This document shows, piece after piece, positions 31,037-39,529 of a stretch of 64,000 bases of DNA; within the stretch, counting starts at the first letter, position 1, and each line of letters opens with the position of its first letter. The stretch comes from Pseudomonas sp. H9 (GTDB lineage Bacteria; Pseudomonadota; Gammaproteobacteria; Pseudomonadales; Pseudomonadaceae): the NCBI RefSeq assembly GCF_004353925.1, contig NZ_SMOK01000005.1:124001-188000 (forward strand), read 5' to 3'. Under the pieces are notes generated by a model. That model was given only the letters and a program-made list of their open reading frames with translations. It was not told the origin of the DNA and searched no databases. The position numbers and the translations under genes are program-made.

Positions 31037-32141
31037 TGCCATGAGTGTGTTTGCCACCGCCCACGGCGCACAATTGCTGGTGGGCAGTTACACCGACGGT
31101 ACCAGCGAAGGGCTCTATCGTTACGCGTTCAACAGCGACAATGGCCAGATCGACCCCAAGCCGTTGCAAGTGCTCAAGAGTGAAAACCCCTCCTGGCTGA
31201 CCCTGTCGGTGGATAACCGCCTGCTGTTTGCGGTCAACGAGAATGGAGCCGGTAAAGGCCAGGCCAGCAGTTTTTCCATCAGCAGCAAAGACGGCAGCCT
31301 CAAGCCGCTCAATCAGGTCAGCAGTGCGGGCGATGAACCCACCCATGCCAGCCTCAGCCATGACCAGCGCTACCTGTTCGTGGCCAACTACGGTGTGCAG
31401 CCGACCCCCGGAGGCAGTCTGAGTGTGTTGCCAGTGGCCAAAGACGGCAAACTGGGCACTTCGGTGCAGCAGGACCAGCACAAAGCCAGTGGCGCAAACC
31501 CTCAGCGTCAGGCTGGGCCGCATGTGCATTCGGTGGTGTCGTCAGCGGATGGGCACTACGTATTTGCCAGTGATCTGGGTGCCGACAAGGTGTTCATCTA
31601 CCGCTACGACGGTGCCAGCCCCAAGCATCCTCTGAGCCCGGCTACGCCAGCATTCGTTGACCTGCCACCGGGCAGCGGGCCGCGCCATCTGCTGTTCAGC
31701 AGCGACGGCAAGCAGGCCTACCTGACCCTGGAGATGAGCGCGCAGGTGGTGGTCTTCGCCCATGAAGACGGCAAGCTGGTGGAACTGCAACGTTTGCCGC
31801 TGACCGAGCAGAACGACGCCTCAGCCAAGGCGGCCGGCGCCTTGCACCTGTCGGCGGATGGGCGTTTTCTGTATGTCAGCAACCGGGGCAGCGCCAACGA
31901 ACTGCTGGTCTTCGCCGTGGATGACGACAGCGGCAAGTTGATGCAGGTACAGCGCCGTAGCGTCGAGGGAGATCATCCACGTGAATTCACTATCGATCCG
32001 TCTGGCAAGTTTCTGCTGGTGGCCAACCAAAAGAGCAACGAAATTGTGGTGATTCGCCGCGATCCGCGCAGTGGCATGCTCGGTGACACGGTGCAGAAGC
32101 TGCCACAGGATGCTCCGTCGGATCTGAAGTTCGTTGAGTAG
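31002..32141 (+). CDS. Secreted lactonase family (beta-propeller) protein
   Basis: 379 aa from the ATG at 31002 (MKRQLKTLL); upstream in-frame ATGs at 30990 and 30996 are possible. A signal peptide ends near ATAHGA, so the protein is probably periplasmic. The rest is a seven-bladed propeller of the 6-phosphogluconolactonase/muconate lactonising-like family (LLVGSYTDGTSEGLYRY; GSGPRHLLFSSDGKQAY; HPREFTIDPSGKFLLVANQ). Export argues against a role in the cytosolic pentose phosphate pathway. Substrate unknown. Confidence 0.87.
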   Translation: MKRQLKTLLIASAMSVFATAHGAQLLVGSYTDGTSEGLYRYAFNSDNGQIDPKPLQVLKSENPSWLTLSVDNRLLFAVNENGAGKGQASSFSISSKDGSLKPLNQVSSAGDEPTHASLSHDQRYLFVANYGVQPTPGGSLSVLPVAKDGKLGTSVQQDQHKASGANPQRQAGPHVHSVVSSADGHYVFASDLGADKVFIYRYDGASPKHPLSPATPAFVDLPPGSGPRHLLFSSDGKQAYLTLEMSAQVVVFAHEDGKLVELQRLPLTEQNDASAKAAGALHLSADGRFLYVSNRGSANELLVFAVDDDSGKLMQVQRRSVEGDHPREFTIDPSGKFLLVANQKSNEIVVIRRDPRSGMLGDTVQKLPQDAPSDLKFVE

Positions 32142-32226
32142 GATGTAAAGATTCTGGTAATAGCCTATCGCCATGTGCTTGAATTTGACGCTAAATTTTT
32201 GACTCTTCTCACGCAGGGAAAGAAGC

Positions 32227-32289
32227 ATGATCTGGCGCATCGTGGCGGTATTGCTGTTTCTTTATTCGTCGCCGATTTTGGCGTTATAG
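32227..32289 (+). CDS. Possible 20-aa hydrophobic peptide or gene remnant
   Basis: ATG at 32227 with GGGAAAG upstream, reading MIWRIVAVLLFLYSSPILAL and then TAG. It resembles a signal peptide or small membrane peptide. It ends just before a REP pair, so it could be a true microprotein or the front of a gene cut off long ago. Weak evidence only. Confidence 0.25.
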   Translation: MIWRIVAVLLFLYSSPILAL

Positions 32290-32296
32290 GTTTTCG

Positions 32297-32369
32297 TGTA
32301 GGAGCGGGCTTGCCCCGCGATCCAGGGCTACCTGGCACATCGCATCGCGGGGCAAGCCCGCTCCCACAG
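32297..32369. repeat. REP pair (outer orientation)
   Basis: GGAGCGGGCTTGCCCCGCGA, about 30 bp, then the inverted unit. It sits between the ends of the lactonase-family and GST genes. Confidence 0.9.
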
Positions 32370-32373
32370 GCAA

Positions 32374-32967
32374 TTACTTCGCCATAATTGCCTTGAACAG
32401 CGCCGAGTCCAGCCAACCCTGCAACCAGGTTCGCAGGTGCGGGTAGGGGGCATTGGCGAACCAGTCGGGCTCAACACCGGCAAACTGGCGCATCAGCGGC
32501 AGCAAGGCGGCATCGGCCAGGCTCGGGTGTTCGGCGAACAGATAGGTGTGCTGTGTCAGCCGGGTTTCAAGGTCGGCCAGCCAGGGTTCAGCCTGCTGAC
32601 GATAGTGCTCGCGTGACTGCTCAGGATAGCGCTCGGCGTATTTGTACAGGTTGACCTGAACCTTGAAGTCGCGGTCATTGCACAGGATCAATGCATCGGC
32701 TGCCTGCGCCGCCTGCGGGTCGGCGCGTAGCAACCAGTCTTGTGGGTCATGCTGGGCCAGGGCCCAACGCATGATATCCAGGCTTTCATCGAGCACCTGT
32801 GCGCCAGTGTCCAGTACCGGTACCGTGCCTTTGGGCGACAGCGCAAGCAGCTCCGCGGGTTTGGCTTTGAGGCTGACTTCGCGGATTTCCACCGGGCATT
32901 CGCTGTAACGCAGGGCCAGGCGCGCGCGCATGGCCCACGGGCAACGACGGAACGAGAACAGAATCAT
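32374..32967 (-). CDS. Glutathione S-transferase family protein
   Basis: 197 aa. N-terminal thioredoxin-like domain (about 1-75) with Cys9 in FRRCPWAMRAR, the cis-Pro GTVPVL and the glutathione gamma-Glu site DESLDIM. The all-helical C-terminal domain follows. The Cys near the N-terminus suggests an omega/beta-like member that may act in reduction of mixed disulfides. The start overlaps the sbcC stop (ATGA), so it is the last gene of sbcD-sbcC-GST. Confidence 0.9.
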   Translation of the reverse strand: MILFSFRRCPWAMRARLALRYSECPVEIREVSLKAKPAELLALSPKGTVPVLDTGAQVLDESLDIMRWALAQHDPQDWLLRADPQAAQAADALILCNDRDFKVQVNLYKYAERYPEQSREHYRQQAEPWLADLETRLTQHTYLFAEHPSLADAALLPLMRQFAGVEPDWFANAPYPHLRTWLQGWLDSALFKAIMAK

Positions 32968-35900
32968 CCATTGACCTCGATTGAACTCAAACCATTGCCC
33001 TGACGCCGTACCTGAATCTGCACCGGGATGCGTTCGTGCATTTCCTGTACATGGGAAATCACTGCAACCTTGCGTCCTTGGGCTTGCAAGCCGTCGAGGG
33101 CATCCATGGCCAGTTGCAGCGACTGCGGATCGAGGCTGCCGAAGCCCTCGTCAATGAACAGCGATTCGATGCGCAAGGTGCTCGATGCCATCGACGCCAG
33201 GCCCAAGGCCAGGGCCAGCGACACCAGGAAGGTCTCACCCCCCGACAACGAATGCACCGAGCGCAGTTCGTCGCCCATTTCGGTATCCAGCACCAACAGG
33301 CCGAGCAAGCTGCCTCCACGTTTGAGGCGGTAGCGACGCGCCAGTTGCCGTAGTTGGGCGTTGGCGTGATGCACCAGCAAATCGAGGTTGTAACCCTGGG
33401 CGATCTTGCGGAAGGTGTCGCCGGTGGCCGAGCCGATCAAGGCACTGAGCCGCGCCCAGCGCTGCCACTGCGCGTACGCGTGTGCAATCTGTTCGGCCAG
33501 GGCCTGATTGGCCTGTTGGCGGCGCTGATCATCAGCTTGTTGTGCGCGAAGCTCGGCGCACGTCTGTTCGCTGGCCAGCAACTGTGCCTGCACTTCTTTC
33601 ACGGCGTGCTCCAGTGCTTCAGCCGTCAGCTCCAGCGTGCCCAAGGCTTGATGTTGCTCCAGACGCTCCTGACGTTCCTTGAGTAGCACCTGCGCTTGCT
33701 CCAGCGCTTTTTCGCTGTCGAGCAAGCGCTGGCGCAGCTGATTGACGTCGTTATCGTCCAGGGCCAGCAATTGTTCCAGGCCACTGTCATCCAGTTCAGG
33801 ATGCTGCTGGCGCCATTGCTCGATGTGACGGCTGGCCTCCGTGAGTTCTTGCTCGAGTGCACTCAACCGCTCGCCTTTGGCTTTGAGTTCAGCCGCCAGC
33901 TCAATCAGACGAGCCTGGACATCCTGCAATTGCTGACCCGTTTCGGCGTCCTGCTGGCGCGCGTGCGCTACCGATTGCTCCAGGTGTTGCTGCCACTGCT
34001 CTGCGCCAGGCTGCTCACCAAGCACTTCGCTAAGGCTGGCTTGGCTCTGTTGCTGTTGCAGCTCAAGCGCGGCAAATTGCGCCGTGAGTTCTTGTAGCTT
34101 GTGCTCCCGCACTTGTTGCTGGAGCTGAACTTTTTCCAGCGTCTGCTGGCGTTCGCTGTGCTCGTGTTGCTCATCCTTGAACCGTTGCTGCAGGTCCAGG
34201 CGCTCGGACAGTTGTTGATCGAGGCGCAGGAAGGTAGCGGCCGGTTCACGGCGCAGTTCTTCGAGTGTTTCAGCAGGCAGCAGTGTGGCGAAGCGGGCGA
34301 GGTCTTGCTCCAGGCGCTCCTCATCTGCGGCGATAGCCTGCTGCTGTTGCTGTAGATGTTGGTTGGCCTGCTGACTGGCGTTGGTGGCGGCCTGCACCTG
34401 CTGCTGCAGGCGGGCGGCGTCTTTTTGCACGCTCAGCAGGGCGGCTTGGCGCTGCTCATCGCGGCTGATGTCATCGCTCAGTCGGCGCAACTGCAATTGC
34501 AGCCAGTTAGCTTGCTGGCTGGCCTGCTGTTCGCAGAGGGCAGGGTACAGTGGGTGTGCCTGCAGTCCGGTTGCCAGGTTTTGCAGTTGTTCACCCAGCT
34601 GTTCTTGCTGGGTCAGGTATTCCTTGATCTGGGCGTTGACGCCACCCAACTGCGTGCGCAGCTCATCCAGTTGCAGCTTCAGCGCATCAACTACTTGCTG
34701 GGCGTTGCGCTCTTCATCCTGATCATGTTGACCCAATTGCTGCAGCAGGGCTTCTGGCTGATGGTAAGGGTGCTCTTGACTGCCACACACTGGGCAAGGC
34801 TGATCGTCTTCAAGCTGGGCGCGTAGTGTTTCTACGGTCTGGCTGCGGGCCAGACGCTGGCGTTCCAGCAACTGCCGGGTGACGGTCAGCGCTTGCTCGG
34901 CGGCAGTCAGCTGGCTCTTGCCGCTCATGCCTTCGCTGATCAGATGTTCGCGCTGCTTAAGGGCTGCCTGTTGGCGTTGTTGCAGGGCTGCCAGCCGCTG
35001 TTCCAGTTCCTGATGTTGACTCCACAGGCGGCTGAAGTCTTCTACCTGGCGTTGTTGCTGACGATTTTGATGCAACAGCTCGCCCAGCAGGCCGATTTGT
35101 TCGGCCATGGTCTCGGGCTCGGCCTGGGCTTCCTGATAGAGCAGGGCGATGGCAGCTTGCTGCTGTTCAAGTTCAGCGGCTTTCTGCGAGACCCGCTCTT
35201 GCAACCCGGGCAACTCGGCACGCCCCTGATTCAGTCGGTTGCCCAACTGCACCAGTTGTTGCAGGCGATCGCGATAAGCATTCCAGGCCTCGCTCAGACC
35301 CGCGAGGGACTCACTCTGCAACAGCTGTGCGCTGATCTGCGCAATCTGCTCTTGCGTCCGCTGCTGTTGCGCAGTCAGTTGCAGCACCTGCTGTTGTCCA
35401 TCGCTGCAGGCCTGCTCGGCCTGTTGTTTCAGCGCCAAGCAGTTGTTCAGCTCCTGCGACAAGCGGGCCAGCGTGTTTTGCTCGGCAAACGCCTGGCGTA
35501 GCAGCGGCGCGCTTTCACTCTGGCGACTCAAGGCCTGACTCAAGGCCTGTTGAGCGTTTTGCTGTTCTTCTTGCGCTTGCAGCTGTCGCGCTTGCAGCTC
35601 GCTGTGCTGCTGGACCAGCGTGTTGATACTGTCGGCCAATGGCGAGCGTTGGCTGTTCAGCGCCTGTTGGCGGGCGAACTGGTGGCGTTGCGGCGCCAGT
35701 TGCTCCAGGCGCGCCAGGTTCAGGCGTTCGCCCTGCAAGCTGTCGCTGAGCTGTTGGGCGCTGAGCAATTGTTCGTTGCTGCGCTGCACCTGGCCCTGCA
35801 ACTGCAAAAGCTCGGTCAGCCAAGCCTGTTGCAGTTCCAGCTGGCGCAGTTGGGCTTGTTCACCCTTGAGCCGCTCCAGGGCCTGGCTGTAACGCTGGTC

Positions 35901-36611
35901 GAGGTCGGCACGTTCCTCAGGGGCCATCGGCATCACCCCGGCGGCCTGATCTTGCAGCGCTTTATGCGCCTCTTCGGCTTCTTTGCTCTTGCTGTAGGCA
36001 CGCCGCCCCAGTTGGCTGTAGATCGCCGTGTTGGTGAGTTTTTCCAGCAACTCGCTGCGGTCTTTGTCGTCGGCCTTGAGGAAGGCGCTGAACTCGCTTT
36101 GGGCCAGCATCACGGCGCGGGTGAACTGCTCGAAGTTCAAACCCAGGCGTGCTTCGATCAGTTGCTTGTATTCGCCTTTGCTCTGGTTGCTCAGCAGTTG
36201 GTCGCTGTCCAGGTCGTGCAGGCTCTGGCGGCTGCCTTGCAGCTTACCGTTGGCTTTGTCACGGGCGCGGTTGGCCTCCCAGCGCGCGCGGTAGCGACGA
36301 CCATCGATGCCGACGAAATCGACTTCGGCAAAGCCGCTGCCGGTGCCGCGACGCAGCAAGGTGCGTGGATCGCTGGTGAGGATGTCGCTGTCGATTTCTG
36401 GCAGTTTGGTTTCACGGCCGATATTGCTCAGCCGTGGAACCGCCCCGAACAGGGCCAGGCACAGAGCATCAAGCAGGGTGCTCTTGCCAGCGCCGGTCGG
36501 GCCGGTGATGGCGAACAGGCCCGCGCTGGCCAGCGGCTCGGCGGTAAAGTCGATGTCGAACGGGCCCGCCAGGGACGCCAGGTTCTTCAGGCGGATGGCG
36601 AGAATTTTCAT
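32964..36611 (-). CDS. sbcC: Exonuclease subunit SbcC
   Basis: 1215 aa. With SbcD it forms the Mre11/Rad50-type nuclease that opens and trims hairpins and protein-blocked DNA ends. The Walker A motif GPTGAGKST is at 37-45. Two very long Gln/Leu-rich coiled coils flank the zinc hook CPVC (Cys606, Cys609). The ABC signature LSGGETFLVSLALALGLA and Walker B LFIDEGFGSLD are in the C-terminal lobe. The start overlaps the sbcD stop by 4 nt. Length is a little above the E. coli protein (1048 aa) because of the coiled coils. Confidence 0.96.
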   Translation of the reverse strand: MKILAIRLKNLASLAGPFDIDFTAEPLASAGLFAITGPTGAGKSTLLDALCLALFGAVPRLSNIGRETKLPEIDSDILTSDPRTLLRRGTGSGFAEVDFVGIDGRRYRARWEANRARDKANGKLQGSRQSLHDLDSDQLLSNQSKGEYKQLIEARLGLNFEQFTRAVMLAQSEFSAFLKADDKDRSELLEKLTNTAIYSQLGRRAYSKSKEAEEAHKALQDQAAGVMPMAPEERADLDQRYSQALERLKGEQAQLRQLELQQAWLTELLQLQGQVQRSNEQLLSAQQLSDSLQGERLNLARLEQLAPQRHQFARQQALNSQRSPLADSINTLVQQHSELQARQLQAQEEQQNAQQALSQALSRQSESAPLLRQAFAEQNTLARLSQELNNCLALKQQAEQACSDGQQQVLQLTAQQQRTQEQIAQISAQLLQSESLAGLSEAWNAYRDRLQQLVQLGNRLNQGRAELPGLQERVSQKAAELEQQQAAIALLYQEAQAEPETMAEQIGLLGELLHQNRQQQRQVEDFSRLWSQHQELEQRLAALQQRQQAALKQREHLISEGMSGKSQLTAAEQALTVTRQLLERQRLARSQTVETLRAQLEDDQPCPVCGSQEHPYHQPEALLQQLGQHDQDEERNAQQVVDALKLQLDELRTQLGGVNAQIKEYLTQQEQLGEQLQNLATGLQAHPLYPALCEQQASQQANWLQLQLRRLSDDISRDEQRQAALLSVQKDAARLQQQVQAATNASQQANQHLQQQQQAIAADEERLEQDLARFATLLPAETLEELRREPAATFLRLDQQLSERLDLQQRFKDEQHEHSERQQTLEKVQLQQQVREHKLQELTAQFAALELQQQQSQASLSEVLGEQPGAEQWQQHLEQSVAHARQQDAETGQQLQDVQARLIELAAELKAKGERLSALEQELTEASRHIEQWRQQHPELDDSGLEQLLALDDNDVNQLRQRLLDSEKALEQAQVLLKERQERLEQHQALGTLELTAEALEHAVKEVQAQLLASEQTCAELRAQQADDQRRQQANQALAEQIAHAYAQWQRWARLSALIGSATGDTFRKIAQGYNLDLLVHHANAQLRQLARRYRLKRGGSLLGLLVLDTEMGDELRSVHSLSGGETFLVSLALALGLASMASSTLRIESLFIDEGFGSLDPQSLQLAMDALDGLQAQGRKVAVISHVQEMHERIPVQIQVRRQGNGLSSIEVNG

Positions 36612-37849
36612 GGCTGTTCCTCTTGCTGTTGAACGTCCTGAAGCAACAGGGCGAAGTCGGCCAGGGTCTGTTCATCCACAGCGTTGCCGTAGGCTTGGCT
36701 CCAGGCGCGGCTGAACAACTCTTCGGGCGTCATTTGGCCAAGCTCCATCAGCGTGGCGTCATCGAGCGCGTCGCCGTCGCGGTTACCCGCGTATTCGGCG
36801 GCAATCCGCACCAGGCGCACAGCTTTGCCTTGCAGGGCGGTTTCCAATTGCTGGCGCAGGTCGGGTTGCGGTTCGTCCAGACGTACTCGCACTTCCAGCC
36901 AGGGTTGACGCTGTGGGTCGTCGAGCAGGTCGACGACCGGCAACTCGGCCAGTTGCTCAAGAATCTCGGCCAGCGGTGCCGGGCCGAGGCGTTGCAGGTG
37001 CACAGCGCGAGGAATCAGGCGTGATTCGACGCCGCTCAGCGTACTGCCATCAAGCTCGACTTCGAGGATCTGATGCTGATAGCCGATCTCGGAAAATGAC
37101 AGCGGGATGGGCGAGCCGCTGTAGCGGATGCGCGCCTCGCGGTTGACCCGTTGCGGCTTGTGCAGGTGGCCCAGGGCCACGTAGCTGATGTCCTTGCTGA
37201 ACAGGCTGGCGGGCAGGGCTTCAGCGTTACCGATGATCAGGCTGCGTTCGGAGTCTTCCGACACCGATCCACCGGCCATGTGCGCATGGCTGATGGCGAT
37301 CAGCGCCTGGCCTGGCTTACGCCGTTCAAGCGCAGACGCGATCAGGCGCTCGTGCACCTGGCGAATGCCGCTCAGGTAGTCATCGCCCAAGTGTGCGCCG
37401 GTGACTTCGGCGGGCCGCAGGAACGGCAGGGCCAGGCACCAGGCGGCGACCTTGCCACGGGCGTTGGTCAGCGGAATCAGCAGGCGGTCGCTGTCCAGTT
37501 CGCCGTCGTCCAGCCACTGCACCCGGCCCAGGGCGTGGGTGCGCAGGCGGCGCATCAAAGGCGCCGGTAGTTCGATACGTGAGCCGGAGTCGTGGTTACC
37601 GGCAATCATCACGATGTTCAGTTTCGGTTGTTGCTCATGGGCCTGAACGATGAAGTCGTAAAGGCGCTCTTGGGCTTTGACCGGTGGATTGACCGTGTCG
37701 AAGATGTCGCCAGCGATCAGCAGTGCATCAGGTTGACGCAGCTTGAGCTGGCCAAGCAGCCAGTCGAGAAAGCAGGCGTGTTCGAAGTCGCGTTCCTGGC
37801 CATGCAGGGTTTGTCCCAGGTGCCAATCAGAGGTGTGAAACAGACGCAT
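36608..37849 (-). CDS. sbcD: Exonuclease subunit SbcD
   Basis: 413 aa from the ATG at 37849 (MRLFHTSDWHLG); 14 upstream in-frame codons are not conserved-looking. All phosphoesterase motifs of the Mre11 family are present: HTSDWHLG, AGDIFDTVNPP, GNHDSG, ISHAHMAG and GHLHKPQ. It supplies the Mn-dependent nuclease activity of SbcCD. It overlaps sbcC (ATGA), and 51 bp separate it from batD. Confidence 0.96.
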   Translation of the reverse strand: MRLFHTSDWHLGQTLHGQERDFEHACFLDWLLGQLKLRQPDALLIAGDIFDTVNPPVKAQERLYDFIVQAHEQQPKLNIVMIAGNHDSGSRIELPAPLMRRLRTHALGRVQWLDDGELDSDRLLIPLTNARGKVAAWCLALPFLRPAEVTGAHLGDDYLSGIRQVHERLIASALERRKPGQALIAISHAHMAGGSVSEDSERSLIIGNAEALPASLFSKDISYVALGHLHKPQRVNREARIRYSGSPIPLSFSEIGYQHQILEVELDGSTLSGVESRLIPRAVHLQRLGPAPLAEILEQLAELPVVDLLDDPQRQPWLEVRVRLDEPQPDLRQQLETALQGKAVRLVRIAAEYAGNRDGDALDDATLMELGQMTPEELFSRAWSQAYGNAVDEQTLADFALLLQDVQQQEEQP

Positions 37850-37900
37850 GAAGGGTTCCGCAGATTGCTGGCGCAACGCATCGGGCGTCACGCCTGGGGG

Positions 37901-39529
37901 TTATTTGGGGTACAACGGCGGCAGGCTGCCGTTTTCGCTGGCGGTCGGCTGAACCTGTTCTGCCGCCGGAATAGTGCCAATGGCACGCCACAGTTCGTCA
38001 CCTTGCCAATACTGCCCGCTTTCGCTGTAGAGGGCACCGTTGAGGCCGTCCAGAGCATCGGACAGCGGCACGAAGCGGGCAGCCATTTCGGCCAGGGTTT
38101 CCGGTTGTTGGCGGGCCCAGGCATCGAGGGCCTGGCGGGTTGCTTGCGGGTCGTTGGCCTGGCAGGCGCGTTTGAGATCATCGAGCAAGGTCCGTGGGCT
38201 TGGCCCGGTCTGCGCGGCGCGCAGCACCGCCGGCTGCGAGCGGGCACGCCACCACAGGGCGAAGCCGAGCAGGGTGGTCAGTGCCAGCAACGCGGTGCTC
38301 AGTTGCCAGGGCCATAGTGGCCGGGTAGTGACCGTCACCGGGTCGATGTTCGCGGGCTTGTCGGCGCTCAGCGCCGGGTTGTCCTGAATCTGCAGGCTGC
38401 GGGCCGGCAGGCTGCTATGTTCGAGATGATCTTCGCGGGTGTTCCACCAGTACACCTCCTGCGCCGGCAGCTCCAGTGTGCCGCTGTGGGTTGGCACCAA
38501 TGCTTCACGTTCTTCGCGGATGCCGAGCAAACCACGGTCGTTGACCTGATTGCGCAGCTGCGGTTGGTCCGGGTAGCGGCGCAGGCCGGTGACTTCGGTG
38601 GCGGGCAACGGTGGCAGTTGGGCGCTGGACAGGCCTTCGGCCTGCACCGTGACGGTACGGGTCAGCGAGTCGCCGATCTGGATTTGCTGCTGGGCCGGGT
38701 CCGGGCTCCAGCGCTCTTCCAGGCTCAGGTTACTGGTGGGTAGCCAGGGGGCGCTGGCCGGGTAATCCGCAGGGATTGGGTTGACCGTCAGCACCAGCGG
38801 GGTAGAGGTGACCTGTACCTGCTTGCCGGCTCTGGGGGCATTGAGTTCCTGCTCGACATCATTCTGGGCTGCGGTGGCGCTGAACACCAGGGCCGGGACG
38901 GTGAGATCGCCGCTTTGTTGCGGGTAGATCGCGTAGCGCATCTCGATCACACCGTGGCGAACGCCGTCGATATCTTTTTCGAAGGTGCGCGACTCGCCCA
39001 GTGGCTCGACCTTGGCATTGCTGATCTGCAGTGGGCTCAAGCTGCTGTCATCGTACAGCGGCACCGAGTGGTAGATGCTCAGGGTCAGCACTGCCTGGGC
39101 CTGAACATAAACCTCGGGTTGATCGAGGCTGGCATCAATGAACACCGGGCCGTGGTTTTCATTGCTGGCCTGTTCGGCCAACACTTGCAGGCTGATGGGC
39201 TCGCTGCGCAACTCACCCACTTGCAAGGCCGGAATTTCTACTGTGCCGCTTTGACGGGGCAGCAGGGTGATGATCCAGCGGGTGCCGGCCACGTTCTGCT
39301 CGCCGAGGCTGTTCAAGCTGTTGACCTGACGGGTGTCGCGTACTTCGAAATGGGTTTGCAGCGGGCTCAGGTCCGGTTTGCCGAACTGGGTCACGTCCTG
39401 GGTCTGCAGTGTCAGCTCAAGGGTTTCGCCGGCATTCAGACGGGTGCGGTCGACGCTGGCGAGCAGCGCTGCAGCTTGCACCTGCACGCTGAGAAATAGG
39501 CCAAGTACCAAGACGCAAAGGCGACTCAT
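37901..39529 (-). CDS. batD: BatD-like protein
   Basis: 542 aa from the ATG at 39529, overlapping the batB stop. A signal peptide (about 1-20, VQAA) precedes several Ig-like/oxygen-tolerance (BatD) beta domains. A membrane helix near residue 410 (LWPWQLSTALLALTTLLGFALWW) leads to a cytoplasmic C-terminal part. In the Bacteroides aerotolerance operon BatD is an envelope partner of VWA proteins. It is the last gene of a six-gene MoxR-linked operon here. Confidence 0.88.
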   Translation of the reverse strand: MSRLCVLVLGLFLSVQVQAAALLASVDRTRLNAGETLELTLQTQDVTQFGKPDLSPLQTHFEVRDTRQVNSLNSLGEQNVAGTRWIITLLPRQSGTVEIPALQVGELRSEPISLQVLAEQASNENHGPVFIDASLDQPEVYVQAQAVLTLSIYHSVPLYDDSSLSPLQISNAKVEPLGESRTFEKDIDGVRHGVIEMRYAIYPQQSGDLTVPALVFSATAAQNDVEQELNAPRAGKQVQVTSTPLVLTVNPIPADYPASAPWLPTSNLSLEERWSPDPAQQQIQIGDSLTRTVTVQAEGLSSAQLPPLPATEVTGLRRYPDQPQLRNQVNDRGLLGIREEREALVPTHSGTLELPAQEVYWWNTREDHLEHSSLPARSLQIQDNPALSADKPANIDPVTVTTRPLWPWQLSTALLALTTLLGFALWWRARSQPAVLRAAQTGPSPRTLLDDLKRACQANDPQATRQALDAWARQQPETLAEMAARFVPLSDALDGLNGALYSESGQYWQGDELWRAIGTIPAAEQVQPTASENGSLPPLYPK

